DNA of 64,000 nt from Dicyema japonicum (lineage: Eukaryota > Dicyemida > Rhombozoa > Dicyemidae): positions 1 through 64,000 of the forward strand of contig RDEW01000100.1 of NCBI GenBank assembly GCA_011109175.1, written 5' to 3'. A model generated the notes under the pieces. The model was not told the origin of the DNA. It worked only from the letters and a program-made list of their open reading frames with translations, and did not search any database. The position numbers were made by a program, and so were the translations under genes. Shown here piece by piece: positions 24,531-36,165 of this stretch; the stretch's first letter is position 1, and every line of letters begins with the position of its first letter.

Positions 24531-25189
24531 TCAAGCACGTGATATTTACAAAATTTATCAAAATATTAAAATTGAACAAATTCACGGAGAAACAAATAAG
24601 AAATTACAATAAAAATTCAAAATAGTGATAAAAAATTATGCAATAAATATAGAAAAATCAAATAGTGGAGAACAATCCATATTTATAGGTTATTAAAATA
24701 TATATATTAGACATTTTAATAACTACCTTCAACGCTACTTGATCATCCATTAATATATAAAGGAAAATATATCACAATAGACATAAAAAACGATAAAATG
24801 CAATAACAAACAAAGCACCACAACAACGTATAAAATTACATGCCAGATAATGCAATAATGTATCAATAGGTTCGCCATATTGTATAAATATTTTTAAAAA
24901 CAAATAAAATGAATTATTAATAATTCTATCTATAATTGAAGTATGTGTTGCTCTCACTAGTAACAGAGCAATACAAACATAGTGAAAAGTAGATGTAGAG
25001 AAGACTGTGCGGCATATAAGAAAGAATGCATCACTTATGGCTCTAGGTAAATTCGAACAATTGGTTAAAAGCCGATTGCATGAAACTGGTGTCAACATTG
25101 GTACCTAGCGATATGTTGAGATGTTTTCAATTTGTTGAGCTGTAAAATCATATAAAGGGGTGTTTAATTCTGTTCTAGGTACATCAGAT
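24531..25189. other. Spacer with a hydrophobic open frame of doubtful meaning
   Basis: The minus-strand frame at 24772-25098 (108 codons) is rich in Leu, Phe and Cys, as AT-rich antisense frames often are. It has no recognised motif, so I do not call it a gene. Confidence 0.4.
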
Positions 25190-25720
25190 CCTTGATGACC
25201 GAGTCTTGTGGAGTGCACGAAATAAGTTTGGTAACACAGTTCTTACCTTTTTAACTTGTAAATGTACGTGGTTTCCAAAGATATATAATCCAAAGTCTCC
25301 GACAGATCATTGTCCTGTTACTTGGATGTCCACCAAGTTGATGACCAGATTAGCGTCGAATGAGGACAGAAGCTTTGTTGAGATTGACGGCATTCTATCC
25401 TAGATTCAACTTAGAACTACCAGGATGCTAAGGAACAAGATTTGATTTACAAGTGTTTTTGTATTCTCATGAGGAATCACTTATATGTATGTGCGTTAGA
25501 TTCTGTCGATCATAGCTACCTTATCGAGTGTCTTCGTGGCCTTTGTTTGCTTATAAGGTTCACTCGATTTATCAGTCAGTCAGTTTTCATATCATTATAA
25601 CAAAGATAATATTGCTGAGGTTACAAGAAGATAGCATGCCGCCGCTGCTCTTTGTTCTCTCATCGAATCGCTGATCAGACTCATCAATGCCCAATTCGAT
25701 CAGTACTCGTCATTTATGAG
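25190..25720 (+). pseudogene. RT-domain fragment of the R2-like retroelement
   Basis: Read across frames, the plus strand gives IYNPKSPTDHCPVTWMS, KLMTRLASNE, RSFVEIDGILS, DSVDHSYLIECLRGLC and SPLLFVLS-type segments. These follow the order of the element at 30268-33675 (LDNPQSAADYRPITCMP, KLMTKL, RSFVDANGILS, DSVDHSYLVECLHSLC, SPLLFVLCLEP). Stops and frame changes are frequent and the catalytic DD region is not recognisable. This copy is far more diverged than the one at 30 kb. Confidence 0.75.
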
Positions 25721-27019
25721 GAGGTTTGTTTATTACAAGTAACCTTATATTAATGATGACATAAAACAGTTCTGTCTATCAGCTGAAAATAGTGAATCTG
25801 TAAGCGGTATCTAGGAAGAAATCGTTTTGGAAATTAATTTTCCCAAATCGTAACCAATTCTCGTATGAAGATTTGGTGAGGCGACTAGAAGACAAAACGG
25901 ATATAAATACTTTGATATTACTGAGAGTCTCACTCCTTTTTAAGCTTATTCTCTTAAAACCGAATAATTGACGCAATATGGACCACTCCTTTGTAAGAAT
26001 CAACAAAATGCGGAATTTTTTCCATATAGACTTCTTGCCCTGTAAGTAAAATGACATTGACTGTATGACCAGACATGTACTGAGTGGCTACGCATCATGT
26101 TCGATCTGTGAATTAAGAGAGGCTCTATTCACTACATGTGAAATTCGGTCGGGATTTGTGTTCATATACTCTCCTCCTTAAGATCCATAGTGGTTGGGTC
26201 TAGTGTGTCTGACAGGAAATGTGCAATAATAAATATAAAAAAGCCTGGAGCATTCACCTTGGCACTATACGGGCATATTTGTCTGCAAATATGGTGTGAA
26301 AGAAAAGAAAAAAAGAAGCAAAAAACATTGATTAAAAAAATTAACTTAAAAGCACGTATTTTTGAACCCAAAACGAATTCACTTTGAAACTAATACGATT
26401 AATTTTTAAGAAGGAACGATGAGATATGATTACTTCAGCCGCGTGGCGCCATTCGTTGAAACTGAGGCTAATTGATTAAAGATTTCTCTTCCTTCCTTTA
26501 GTGGCGCTATTGGATCCATCTTACAAAGGAGACGCCTATTGCATGACCGATTTTCAAGAGGATCAATCTATTCATTCCACTGAGAGACAATTACGGTTCC
26601 TGGTAACAAGTCCTGGAGCTTCCTGAAAACATCCTCTGGATCACAATGCTTGGGTGAAGATTCTGCCAGAATGTATCAGGATCAAGGAATTATTTAGTTT
26701 GGTTATAACTCTTGGTCATTGGAATAATTTTATTAATTTAAGGATGAAAATTAGGAGAAAATGAGGTGGTTGCTAAATAAGGCTACTATGTTTTCTCTTT
26801 CTTAATTTAATAGTGATTCTTGATCTTTAAATAAAATAAACCTTCAAAGTCTACCCGCAACTTGGGAGCGGATCGACAAAGGAGGTGTCGTCATTAACTG
26901 AGAAGGCTTTCGACTTTTGTGGAGAAAATAGAGATCAGACAGTCTGCATCCTGTCTACTATCTGCGGAAAATTACTATCTAAAGACAGAAATTTAAAACG
27001 TTTGAATTACATTATTATG
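25721..27019. other. Spacer with one dispersed-repeat copy
   Basis: 26562-26695 is the third copy of the dispersed repeat also at 20749 and 23457. Around 26435-26475 the phrase CCGCGTGGCGCCAT, then GGCTAATTGATT, resembles 61853-61893. No gene is recognised. Confidence 0.4.
26562..26695 (+). repeat. Dispersed repeat family, copy 3 of 3
   Basis: Contains ATCAATCTATTCATTC, GTTCCTGGTAACAAGT, CAATGCTTGGGTGAAGAT and ATCAGGATCAAGGAATT, in the same order as copies 1 and 2 but diverged. Confidence 0.5.
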
Positions 27020-27310
27020 CATTTCTAAGTACCAGAGTGAATGACACGATATTCAGACGTGTCGGTCGAGGTTGCCGTTCCAGACAAGAGGTTTACCGGC
27101 TTCAAAAGGGAAGATTGTCACCCCATCTGGTCGTTTCTCGTCTCGTCTACGAAGACCACTGGTTCGAGCATTAACGGATGTCCGATGGCGTCCAAAGCTC
27201 TCCTAACGACTAATCCTAAACAGTCGATCTGGTCTGCGCATCAGCACGTATGTGGAACACATACTTTTAATCCCAGTCGTAATGATATCCCAATACGGAC
27301 GCATTCATGG
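27020..27310 (-). pseudogene. RT-family C-terminal fragment ('WYLDD' family)
   Basis: Minus-strand frames give ALDAIGHPLMLEPVVF, a D.TRNDQMG segment and, shifted by one base, RPDGVTIFPFEAGKPLVWNG. This matches the block after the catalytic domain in WYLDD-type elements: R.LEP.GL, then KRPDG.T..PW..G..L.WD.T. At least two frameshifts are needed and nothing extends further in either direction. Confidence 0.6.
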
Positions 27311-27312
27311 TT

Positions 27313-27372
27313 CTGGTAAATTCATCGCCTATAAATTCATCCCCGGTAAATTCATCGTGGTAAATTCAAATC
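27313..27372. repeat. Cluster of TAAATTCATC direct repeats
   Basis: Four imperfect copies of a GGTAAATTCATC-like motif occur about every 15 bp. They sit immediately beside the RT fragment and could be a degenerate element end. Confidence 0.6.
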
Positions 27373-28705
27373 AAATATAAGAGAACGAAACAAGAGGTAT
27401 GCTTTGCCATTATAGATATCGAAAGTCAAAGTAGGTTGATTGTTTATCCATGTAGCCTTTGTAACAGATAATTTATCCATATAGCTTTTGAAAAAAATTA
27501 TTGTTCTCAAGGTCTTCACAAGAAGCGTCCTCACATAGTCGTCGTATCGTCGAAAAGCATTCCAAATCTCGTGAAGGAGAACTGTTTGCTTAGGACATGA
27601 AGTTATTTCATACGATCAAGTTTTATCTTTACCATGTTTCCAAAGATTGAATCTTTAGACTTTTCAAGCATTTAATTTCGTAAATTTATCGATTGCACGG
27701 GAAGGCTTCATTATAAAATGAATTGGTTTTCTTTTAATAAACATCATCATACCATCACACATTACACCATTAAAATGTATAATGCGTTAACGGGGAATTT
27801 AACGTTTTTTGATAAAATTATAGATGTTTAGTCCACAAAGTATAAAAAAAATCTATTCGACGTTTTTGAAGCTTGGGAGTAACATAGGCTTTCCTTCAAT
27901 GGACTCTCTTCCTTTGAACGTTATGAAAATAAGGTTATGGTTACTGGTAGTATCTTAGAACACTGTTAACTGGTTAGAGCGGCAATTTTTTACGAAGCGA
28001 GCGTAAGATCGAGCAAGGACGTACTTTGTACAAACTTTTTGTATTGAATATAGCGTTGTTTAATATCACTAGATTATCGGTTCGATGGTAAGTGGATTCT
28101 CCAGGCGTCTTTCAGCTGTTTTTTGAACCACATTAGTACTCAATATGAACAAATTATTGATAAAGTCAACATCAAACAGTAAGAAACTGAATCAATTGGG
28201 GCAAGAACTGGGAGGGGGTCAATACATTGAAATATTAAATTTTTGGTGAAATTTAAATTATGATGTATTCAACGGGATGGTGAAAGTGGATATGTACTTT
28301 TTCTTTGAAGGAAATATCTTTCCTGATAAGTGTGATGACTACACCACAGCGACCAGAAGGGCGGGCAACTCGAACAATGTTGTACCTCGGGAAGACTGAA
28401 GTCGGAATGTAGCAATACAGTCTTGTTTTTTTAAGTATAAAAAACGTCTGCGTCCTATTATTCCGAAGGTTTCTGAGCTCAAGAACCTTATACAGTTCAT
28501 GTTTAATTGTAAAAGAACATGGGTTTTTGATGGCCCACGGTTTGGTTTTATATTTTGCAGAGCATCAGTTGGACTTCAACAAAGTTGTGTGAAGCAGACT
28601 AGTAAGGCAGCCGTCGATGAAGGACAATCTACTTTGATTAGAATAAATAAATAGTCATTTTCGTTTATGAAGTAGATTCCACAAATTGCGCCACCAGAAA
28701 CGGAT
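27373..28705. other. Spacer, no gene recognised
   Basis: AT-rich to 28300, then a mixed stretch (28310-28680) with moderately long stop-poor runs on both strands but no family motif I can name. Confidence 0.4.
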
Positions 28706-28721
28706 ACCAGATGATGCGATT

Positions 28722-29017
28722 TTTTTTACAGCCTATTTCACGGAGCCGTGGTAATAGCTCCGCATAAGCAGGACACACATTTTATTTAAGTAAAGAACAG
28801 TTAATTTTAACTAATAGTAGAACCAAGGAATGATCTTCACTTCTTTTTTTCTTTTTCTTGTGTGTGGGTCCTTTTCTAGACAATCAAGTTCCGCAGTGAG
28901 AGTCCACTGATGACGGCGTCACTCGTCAAGCCTTTTTAGCATCGTAGATGCGTGGAACCTTCCACCAGGTGAACAGCAGCGAGATTTGAACCCGTAACCA
29001 CTATGCCACCCGGCTTA
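28722..29017 (-). mobile_element. tRNA-derived SINE, best preserved copy, with 16-bp target duplication
   Basis: Read on the minus strand, the head starts GCCGGGTGGCATAGTGGTTA. It contains an A-box-like TGGCATAGTGG and a B-box-like GGTTCAAATCT, as in tRNA genes and other tRNA-derived SINEs. The body matches copy 1, followed by about 150 bp of tail region ending in a short poly(A). Perfect direct repeats ACCAGATGATGCGATT at 28706-28721 and 29018-29033 frame the insert exactly, which is the signature of LINE-mediated retroposition. Relative to other copies the head lacks about 30 bp between the boxes. Confidence 0.9.
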
Positions 29018-29033
29018 ACCAGATGATGCGATT

Positions 29034-30190
29034 CTAATCTCAATTTTGCAATTACGAGATAATAATGGTTATTATTACATTGTGACCTAATTTTTCTTTA
29101 ACAAAATCAATAATTAGCATTATTTAGTTAAAATTTAAATATTTAATTAAAAAATTACTCGACTAAATATATTTTTTATCAACGAATATACTTTGTTCAT
29201 ATTACTTTTATGCTCAAACATTTAATATTTTAAATTTTCCTCAAAATAAAGAAGAATCAATCAAATTTTTACAAGAAAATTTTTCCGCATAATAGAATTT
29301 GTAAAGAAGGTCACTTATGGTCCTTAGAGCAGAAAAGTGGTTTTTCTATAAGATAACTTTAAGGCAAGTAAAGTATACGATCTGGTATATCGACATATTG
29401 TATTTTTTAGTTAATTTAACAACCCAAGATTAGGTAAAACCAAACTAATTATTACATGATCCCAATCCATTTCAACAGTGACCTTATCTTAGCCCAGTGT
29501 TTTCCCTCGTTCCCGCGCATGATATCAGAGGACGACTGACTCGTATAATCTAAGTTTCTCCTCTGTTATTTTGATTTCATTTTCGAAGCACGTAACAATT
29601 CGTCCACACTCACCCTTTTTAGAATTAGCAATCCATATTGACTCAGCTTATGCCTGGTTTCCTCATCAAATCTTATATTCACCTTCTGTTAAGGAGTTGA
29701 AAAAGTCTGATGGAAATGCTACCTCAGTTTCGTCTCTATTCCATCTTTCTACATTGCTCTTCACAGTTGATAGTGATAAATATTCGTATGTTTGTTCGCC
29801 AGATGATTTCATTCCCTTGGACTTCGTCAGACATCAAAATCGCCCTGATTTGGACGTAAGGAACTTTTTGTCAAAGGTGCGTGTAATCATGGGGTATCCT
29901 CCACTTTTAATTCTCTTGTTACTTCTTTGAGCAGCCTCGACCACATCAGAGGGCCAAATGACAATCTCACTATACTTGATTGTATCAATAATTGCCTGTG
30001 AAGAAAGAATATTGACATGGCAATCTGGCTAAGACACCAGATTGGGAATTTGTACATCAGATTCTTGTGTTCCGAAAAACACAAAGACAACAAAATTTGC
30101 GTTAATAATGATTTATTTGTCGACTACATAGTAGATTGGTCTATTGGGAATGTTTCATTTTGCTCAGAGACAACAAACATTCACGTCACT
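29034..30190. other. Spacer containing a coding-like dispersed repeat
   Basis: 29040-29560 is AT-rich and featureless. A plus-strand frame of 119 codons (29571-29930) overlaps stop-poor minus-strand frames belonging to the dispersed repeat at 29925-30062, so its coding status is unclear. Confidence 0.4.
29925..30062 (-). repeat. Dispersed repeat with coding-like conservation, copy 2
   Basis: Matches 3711-3845 in reverse orientation. The shared minus-strand peptide contains IWPSDVVEAAQRSNKRI here and a similar SDVVESAQR there. The minus-strand frame stays open for about 55 codons from roughly 30000 down to 29840. The family is unrecognised. Confidence 0.5.
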
Positions 30191-30267
30191 AAACAAATTC
30201 AAATATTTAATTAATATAAAGCCCCACTTTATTTAATAAACAATAAAAAAGTTAATATATTTATTAA

Positions 30268-33200
30268 TCAACAACCTTCCTCGCCTGCCTGTTCGCCAGC
30301 CTCCTCAGGCAGGTTCGATTCTGGTTGCTGAAACAACTCCGAGAGCGCTTTGTCTAATTGAACCCTCTGCCCATATGGCATCTCAGGGCTCTGCCTCCTA
30401 TACTCCAGTGTCAGGCTCTCTAGGGTCCGCTTTAACACAGTGGACTGTAGATAGGCCTGGAGCTTCCTATCTACCCCCAACTGCTTCAGATAACCCTTGT
30501 GGTACTTTGTTGCAATTCCTTCCCACGTCATTACTATAGGAATAACGAGGACCTTGCAACCAAGCATCTGCCCCATCTCGTTTGCAAGAAAGTCATACTT
30601 CCTTTTTTTCTCCACCTCCACAGTCTGCAAACGGTCTTGAGACGTGATGCCAACCTCTATGATAAGGACTTGGCCAGACTCCTTATCGTGTACCACAATG
30701 TCCGGTTTATTGTGCTTGACTAGCACCGAGGTACGGATAACACTGTCTACCTTAATTTGGACCCTGGTGTTCTCTACTACAGATTGCACCTTATGAGTCC
30801 GCAACTTTCTGGTGTGGCGAATACCATACTTATTGCATAGTAGAAGATGAAGACTCCTTACTACCTCGTTGTGCCTCCACACATAGTCGTGGCAGAGCAT
30901 GGATCCACATCGAGTGGCTAAATGATCAACCGACATGCTCCTTGACTTACAGTGGGGACATGTATTTGTTGATCGACCCCAAAAAATATTGCGGTCTTGC
31001 ATATACGTGTACAACGCCTCCGATCGAGGTGAGTTGTCACCGTATTTTAGCCATATTGTCGACGACTTAAGGTCGACATGTGGGTTGTCCAATGCTCTGA
31101 AGAGGACCTTATGAAGGCTTTTTAAGTTGATCTTTTCCATCAAATTATTATATTGTAATTCGATCAACGCCTTCACATTTACTAGCCCACCATCATCAAC
31201 ACCATACTTAGCAGACAAAAAAGGTCTGATAGTGCCTAGGTGGGTTGCCCGTGTTTTCTCGGTCGTTATTATGGCGTGCTTCCTAGCAGACACACTTGAC
31301 CCAGCTATCAGGGTGTCGTGCATTCGCATTAGGATGCGCTCACTTAGTTGGACTACTCCACACAGTCCACGGCCGAATTTATCACGGGGTAAATATAGTC
31401 TCTCCTTATTGGCTGCCAACACATGGACATGGTTCTCTCTGAGTACTCCACGGATCATAACATCCATCTCATCATACTCTTTGGGCTCAAACTCCACAAC
31501 ACCTATGTAGTAGTTTAGCAGCGAGACAGCATACTCATTTAATGCTAGGAACAAATTCCTTGCATTTAGAGACGTCTTACACAATAACGCTGCTCTTTTA
31601 CGGATGCCTTCAGTAATTTGTCGCTTTGTCTCAGGCATTATAAGGGACTTTGGAGATTCGGTAACACCCAGATACTTATATCCTTCGTGTTCCTCTAGGA
31701 CTCTTACTAACTCGCTACATACTTGCGTGTTAGTCGCAGACTTTGAATAATTCAAATCTAGCCCTATACTCTCAAAGAATTCCCTGGCACAGACCCCCAT
31801 GGAGTAGAGCTCCTCGGCTGTTCGAGCATACATCTTCAAGTCATCGATAAAAAGAAGGTGATTTGTACTGAAACAGACCCCTTCACAATGAACTGGTATT
31901 TGCTCAAACCGGTCATTGAGGCGGCGACTCAATGGCTCCAAACAGAGAACAAAGAGTAGCGGAGACATGCTATCCCCCTGAAGGATCCCCCTCTTGAGTT
32001 TTACCTCGCCTATCCGGTGCCTATTATAGTTCAGATGAATACTCCACCTATTCATCACAGCCACTACAAAGCTGATGAACCACACAGGCATACACAGACT
32101 GTGTAGGCACTCGACAAGGTAAGAATGATCAACTGAATCGTAAGCCTTCTTCACATCCACCCACATAGACAAAAGTGAGTTTCCGTGAGACACAGAAAGG
32201 CATTTGTTGATCAAAGGCCTGCTCTTTTGCCCCCTGACAATTTCGCACAGTTCCCAACTGATTCTCGGAGAGAATCCCATTTGCGTCTACAAAGCTCCTG
32301 ACCTCATTAGCCACAATTTGGTCATCAGCTTATACAGGGTTGGCATGCAGGTTATCGGTCGATAATCTGCAGCAGACTGGGGGTTGTCCAGCTTTGGGAT
32401 CAAATAAGTTGTCCCTGTGCATGCCCAATCAGGAATCGTTTCCGGGTTAGTGATGCTTTTCTGTAATACACGACACATAGACTCGTGTAATGAAGTGCAT
32501 CTTTTGATAAAGAAATTATAAACTTTATCGACCCCGGTCGTCTTCCAATCAGGGAGATGTCTCACTACCGCCTCAAATTTCTTGCGAAAATCGAAAATTC
32601 CGCAAGATTCCGCCAAGAAAGGAGCGGCGCTGTACGGGACATTCCACGCATTTCCTCTGCGTGGTTTAGCCTCCCACATACTACCCCATGTGGAAAGCAT
32701 TTCCGCGTCCTGCTGGGAACATACACTATGGCCATTTTCGTGTAGGCGACGGTAAAACAATCTGCGATTAAACTCAAACAGATTATTTTCTCTCCTTCTC
32801 TTACACCGACTTTCATGTGTATAGAGTTTCCTCTTATACACCATTATTGCCCCCTCTAACTCCACCTTTGCCCTCCTCAACTCTTTGAGGTCCCATTTGG
32901 GAACACGGAGTTTACTAATTAGCCCCTTTACTATAGCCGGTGCTTTTCCTCTAACCCCTCTCGCCACACTACTTATGTGCCCCTCCAGTGCTTCCAGCTC
33001 AGTCTGTCTCCAAGCAATCTTGGCACAGATCTGCTCCCTCCATTTACTGGGTGGTCTGGGCTTGTCCGTCAATTCCTCATAGGTGATCTGTGCTGCATAC
33101 AGCACTAGGGAGATGTCACCCAATGACCCTACTGGCTTAGCCTCCACCGCATAAGCCACAGCCTTATTGATGCAGGTTAACACTCCACCGTTAACCTTAC

Positions 33201-33675
33201 AATGAGGAATCTTGCGGGTAAATCTACGGTCCTCAAGTGGGACATCTGCCGCTGCAGCGAGATTCCGCGCAAAGACCTCATAAACATGCTTGAGCTGCAA
33301 CGTATCACAGCTCTGGTGCTCGTGCTCTCTTTGACAGTTGTGGTCACCTGGTCCCCGCCCCTTTAGACCAGTACCCTCTTTGCCTACAGCCATCTTCTTG
33401 AGTTCACTCACAGATATAGCAGTACTGAATCTGCCACTGCAGAGCTCCGCCAAGTATGGCCATCCATTCCAGGGCATTCGAGATAGCCTGCTACGTACCT
33501 GCAGGACTACCTGCCTCGCCCATTCTTTTGGGTCATCTGCCACAACGCTCTCGGATATGGCAAGAATTACATTCATACCATCAGGTAACGCAAGTGACCC
33601 TTCTCCTTTTTTCCTTTCAACATTTTTGCCAACTCGAGAGAGTTTTAACGCCACCGAATCGAACGCACGTTGCAT
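30268..33675 (-). mobile_element. R2-like non-LTR retrotransposon (RT plus restriction-like endonuclease)
   Basis: Two long minus-strand frames (33675-32287 and 32280-30268), bridged by a short third frame, make one pol-like protein. The N-terminal part is Lys/Arg-rich. The RT follows with DYRPITCMPTLYKLM, VDVKKAYDSVDHSYL, LKRGILQGDSMSPLLF and the active site HLLFIDDLKMYA, which is FIDD rather than the common YADD. The C-terminal part has a zinc knuckle CPHCKSRSMSVDHLATRC (C-x2-C-x8-H-x4-C), then RHNEVV and KPDIVV..LIIEVGIT, the PD-(D/E)xK-type endonuclease of R2-like elements. Only two one-base shifts, near 32310 and 32235, break it; both are in short homopolymers. The 5' end runs into the assembly gap at 33680. 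It is the best preserved element of its kind here; older copies are at 20041 and 25190. Confidence 0.9.
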
Positions 33676-33679
33676 GTTT

Positions 33680-33814
33680 NNNNNNNNNNNNNNNNNNNNN
33701 NNNNNNNNNNNNNNNNNNNNNNNNNNNNNNNNNNNNNNNNNNNNNNNNNNNNNNNNNNNNNNNNNNNNNNNNNNNNNNNNNNNNNNNNNNNNNNNNNNNN
33801 NNNNNNNNNNNNNN
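33680..33814. other. Assembly gap (135 N)
   Basis: A run of N separates the 5' end of the R2-like element from the 3' tail of the RTE-like element. Open frames that cross it are artefacts. A single N also occurs at 35339. Confidence 1.
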
Positions 33815-35335
33815 TTATTTAAAGCACTCCCGAGAAGTCATAAAATTAATCAAGCCTCCCTTGTGCCGTATTTCTAGCCATCCTCTCTATCAGCCTTTTC
33901 CAGGACCCTCTACTTCGTGCCAGTTCCCTTAAGGTATCTAGGTCGTCTGCGGAAGTGAGCTTCAGTCCCACAGCCGACAGGTCTCCATTCAAAATAGTTG
34001 GGAGTGTGACTCTTGGTCTTCCACGGAAACCGGCTCCCGTATGCATTAGGTAGTTTTCCATGGCGATATTCGCGGGTACTTGAGCATTTAGACGTAAGAT
34101 ATGTCCAAAGAGACTCCATCTTGATCTGAAGATCTCCTCGGATAGTATACCAGATTTGCACTTCGAGTAGAGGTCATTGTTTGAGATCTTCTTAGGCCAC
34201 TTGATCTTGATTACTGATTTCAATTGTGTCCTGTGGAAAGCGTCAAGACGGTCCATCTCTTGTTTAGAGATTCCCCAAGTGCCTGAATTGTAGGTCAGGA
34301 CGGGGATGACAAAAGCCTTATATATTCTGAGTTTGGTGTTTAATCCCATCCTCTTCTTATGACCCCACATATTCGATACTTTCTTTAGTGCACACATTGC
34401 GAGGATTTTCCTCCGAGAAACATCTTCTGAGTCCCCGAGAAGCGAACCCACCTTCTTTTGCTTTCTCCAAGACTCGTCCGATCTTCGATCATTGCGTGTA
34501 AGTGTTGTGAACTCTGTTTTATCGGTGTTAACGGTTAAGAACCATTTCGAGAATACGTGTGGAAGAACGTTAAGCATGTGTTGAAGTACTTGAATATCCT
34601 CAGAAACAAAGTCCAGGTCGTCCGCGTAGATTATCTCGTTATAATTGTTGCCAACCAGGGGTCTGAACTCTCTTAGTGCGGCCTCAAGGTAGACAATAAA
34701 GAGGACCGGGGATAGTGAGTCCCCCTGTGGAACTCCACGTGAGGTCGAAAAAAAGTTAGAGGTAGAGTCACCAATTTTGACGGCAAGTTGAGTGTTCCGC
34801 ATGAGTAAGTGTATTATTTTGACATCGTCAGGCAGTAGAAAACTCTCCAACACTTCCATAAGTTTTCCACGGTCCACCGAGTCGAACGCACGGGACATGT
34901 CGATACCAAGTATCTCAATAGATTTTTTGTATTTTTGGCACAGGGCACAATACCACCTGTGCCCCCATACCACGTCAGCCGTGGACCTGCCCGTCCGGAA
35001 TCCACTTTGGCCGTCCGAAAGAAATATGTTCACCCTCTCCTTTATTCGGTTTAAAGCAATGAGGGATAATGTTTTTCGTATGGAGGTTAGGAGTATAATA
35101 GGTCTGAAGTTGTGAGGGGGCCTTTACTTTTTCCCGGTTTTTGTAGTGGAATTAGCCACCCTTTTCCCAGTTCCAGTTCATCTGCACCCTCGAGAGACCG
35201 GTTGAAAATGTTAGTAATCATTTCAATTAGCTCCTCCGGGCCGTATTGTAAAAGTTCTGCAGTAATGAAGTCTGGTCCGGCAGATCTTCCGGTATTTAAT
35301 TTTTAATAGCTTGTGAGTTCGGATTGGTAATAGGG
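33815..35335 (-). mobile_element. RTE-like non-LTR retrotransposon, RT and 3' end (copy A)
   Basis: The main frame (35033-33846, 395 codons) gives a full RT core. It runs DGQSGFRTGRSTADVVW, GIDMSRAFDSVDRGKLM, GVPQGDSLSPVLF and the active site IIYADDLDFV. The C-terminal part has RTQLKSVIKIKWPKKIS and RWSLFGHILRL, typical of RTE/CR1-like elements. A frame shifted by one base at a C-run near 35115 extends it upstream (SAGPDFITAELLQYGPEEL, LIPLQKPGKSKGP). The 3' end at about 33815 carries a small hairpin and TAA-rich tail like that of copy D at 54 kb, then meets the assembly gap. An inverted partial copy (35345-36165) and an endonuclease fragment (36165-36860, minus) follow. Confidence 0.9.
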
Positions 35336-35344
35336 CTANTAGTT

Positions 35345-36165
35345 AAATCATCTTCCAAAGTCGGATGGTCCTCTTCGTTGTCTGCGTTGAAGCTCCACTA
35401 AGAGAGTTTAGGCCCCTGGCTGGAAACAAGTATGACGAGATAATTTATGCGGGCGATCTGGAGTTTGTTTCTGAGGATACTCAAACACTTCAGTACAACT
35501 TCAACGTACTCCCACATATTTTCGAAATGGTTCTTATCTGTAAATCCCGACAAAACGGAGTTTACAACGCTTATACATACTGACCGGAGATCGGACGAGT
35601 CATGGAGAAGGCAAAAGAAGGTGGGCTCAATTCTAGGAAATTCTAAAGATGTCTGTCATTCGTTGGAAGATCCTTGCTATGAGTGCACTGAAAAAAATAT
35701 CGTAGGATAGGATTAGACACCAGGCTTAGAATATGCAAAGTTTTTGTCATCTCAGTACTAACCCAAAACTATGGGACTTGGGGAATCTCGGAAATGGACA
35801 GCCTTGACTCTTTCCACAGAGCTCAGCTCAAATCGGTAATCAAGATCAACTGCCTATGAAGATCTCTAATGCAAACCTTTATACTAAATGCAAATCCGAT
35901 TTGCTGTCAGATGACATTTCCAAGATGGAGCCTCTTTGGCCACGTGTTACGTCTAAATGACCAGGTCCTCCACAAATGTCGCAATGGACAACTACTTCCC
36001 ACCACAGGAGCCGGATTCCGTGGAAAACCAAGAACGACACTTCCGACTATCTTGAATGAAGACCTATCGGCTGTTGGTATAAGACTAACTTCGGCGGACT
36101 ACCTAAGAGAACAGCGCGCAACAGAAGATCATGGTCGAGGCTGACGGAGAGGATGATTCGGAATA
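35345..36165 (+). pseudogene. Inverted partial copy of the RTE-like RT (copy B)
   Basis: The plus strand repeats the second half of copy A. It shows an FRPLAGNKYDEIIYA segment with the active site changed from YADD to YAGD, then FSKWFLSVNPDKTEFTTL, DRRSDESWRRQKKVGS, RWSLFGHVLRLND, GAGFRGKPRTTLPTI and AVGIRLTSADYL. Several frameshifts break it and it lacks the 3' tail. It lies immediately upstream of copy A in opposite orientation, so the pair forms a long imperfect inverted repeat of roughly 800 bp per arm. Confidence 0.88.

Noticed and set aside
24772-25098. 108-codon hydrophobic minus-strand frame
   Set aside because: Composition is typical of AT-rich antisense; no motif, no intron signals and no supporting context.
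31127-31510. 127-codon plus-strand frame
   Set aside because: Antisense shadow of the R2-like pol.
33338-33932. Two plus-strand open frames of 158-179 codons across 33.34-33.93 kb
   Set aside because: They run through the assembly gap and lie antisense to the R2-like element.
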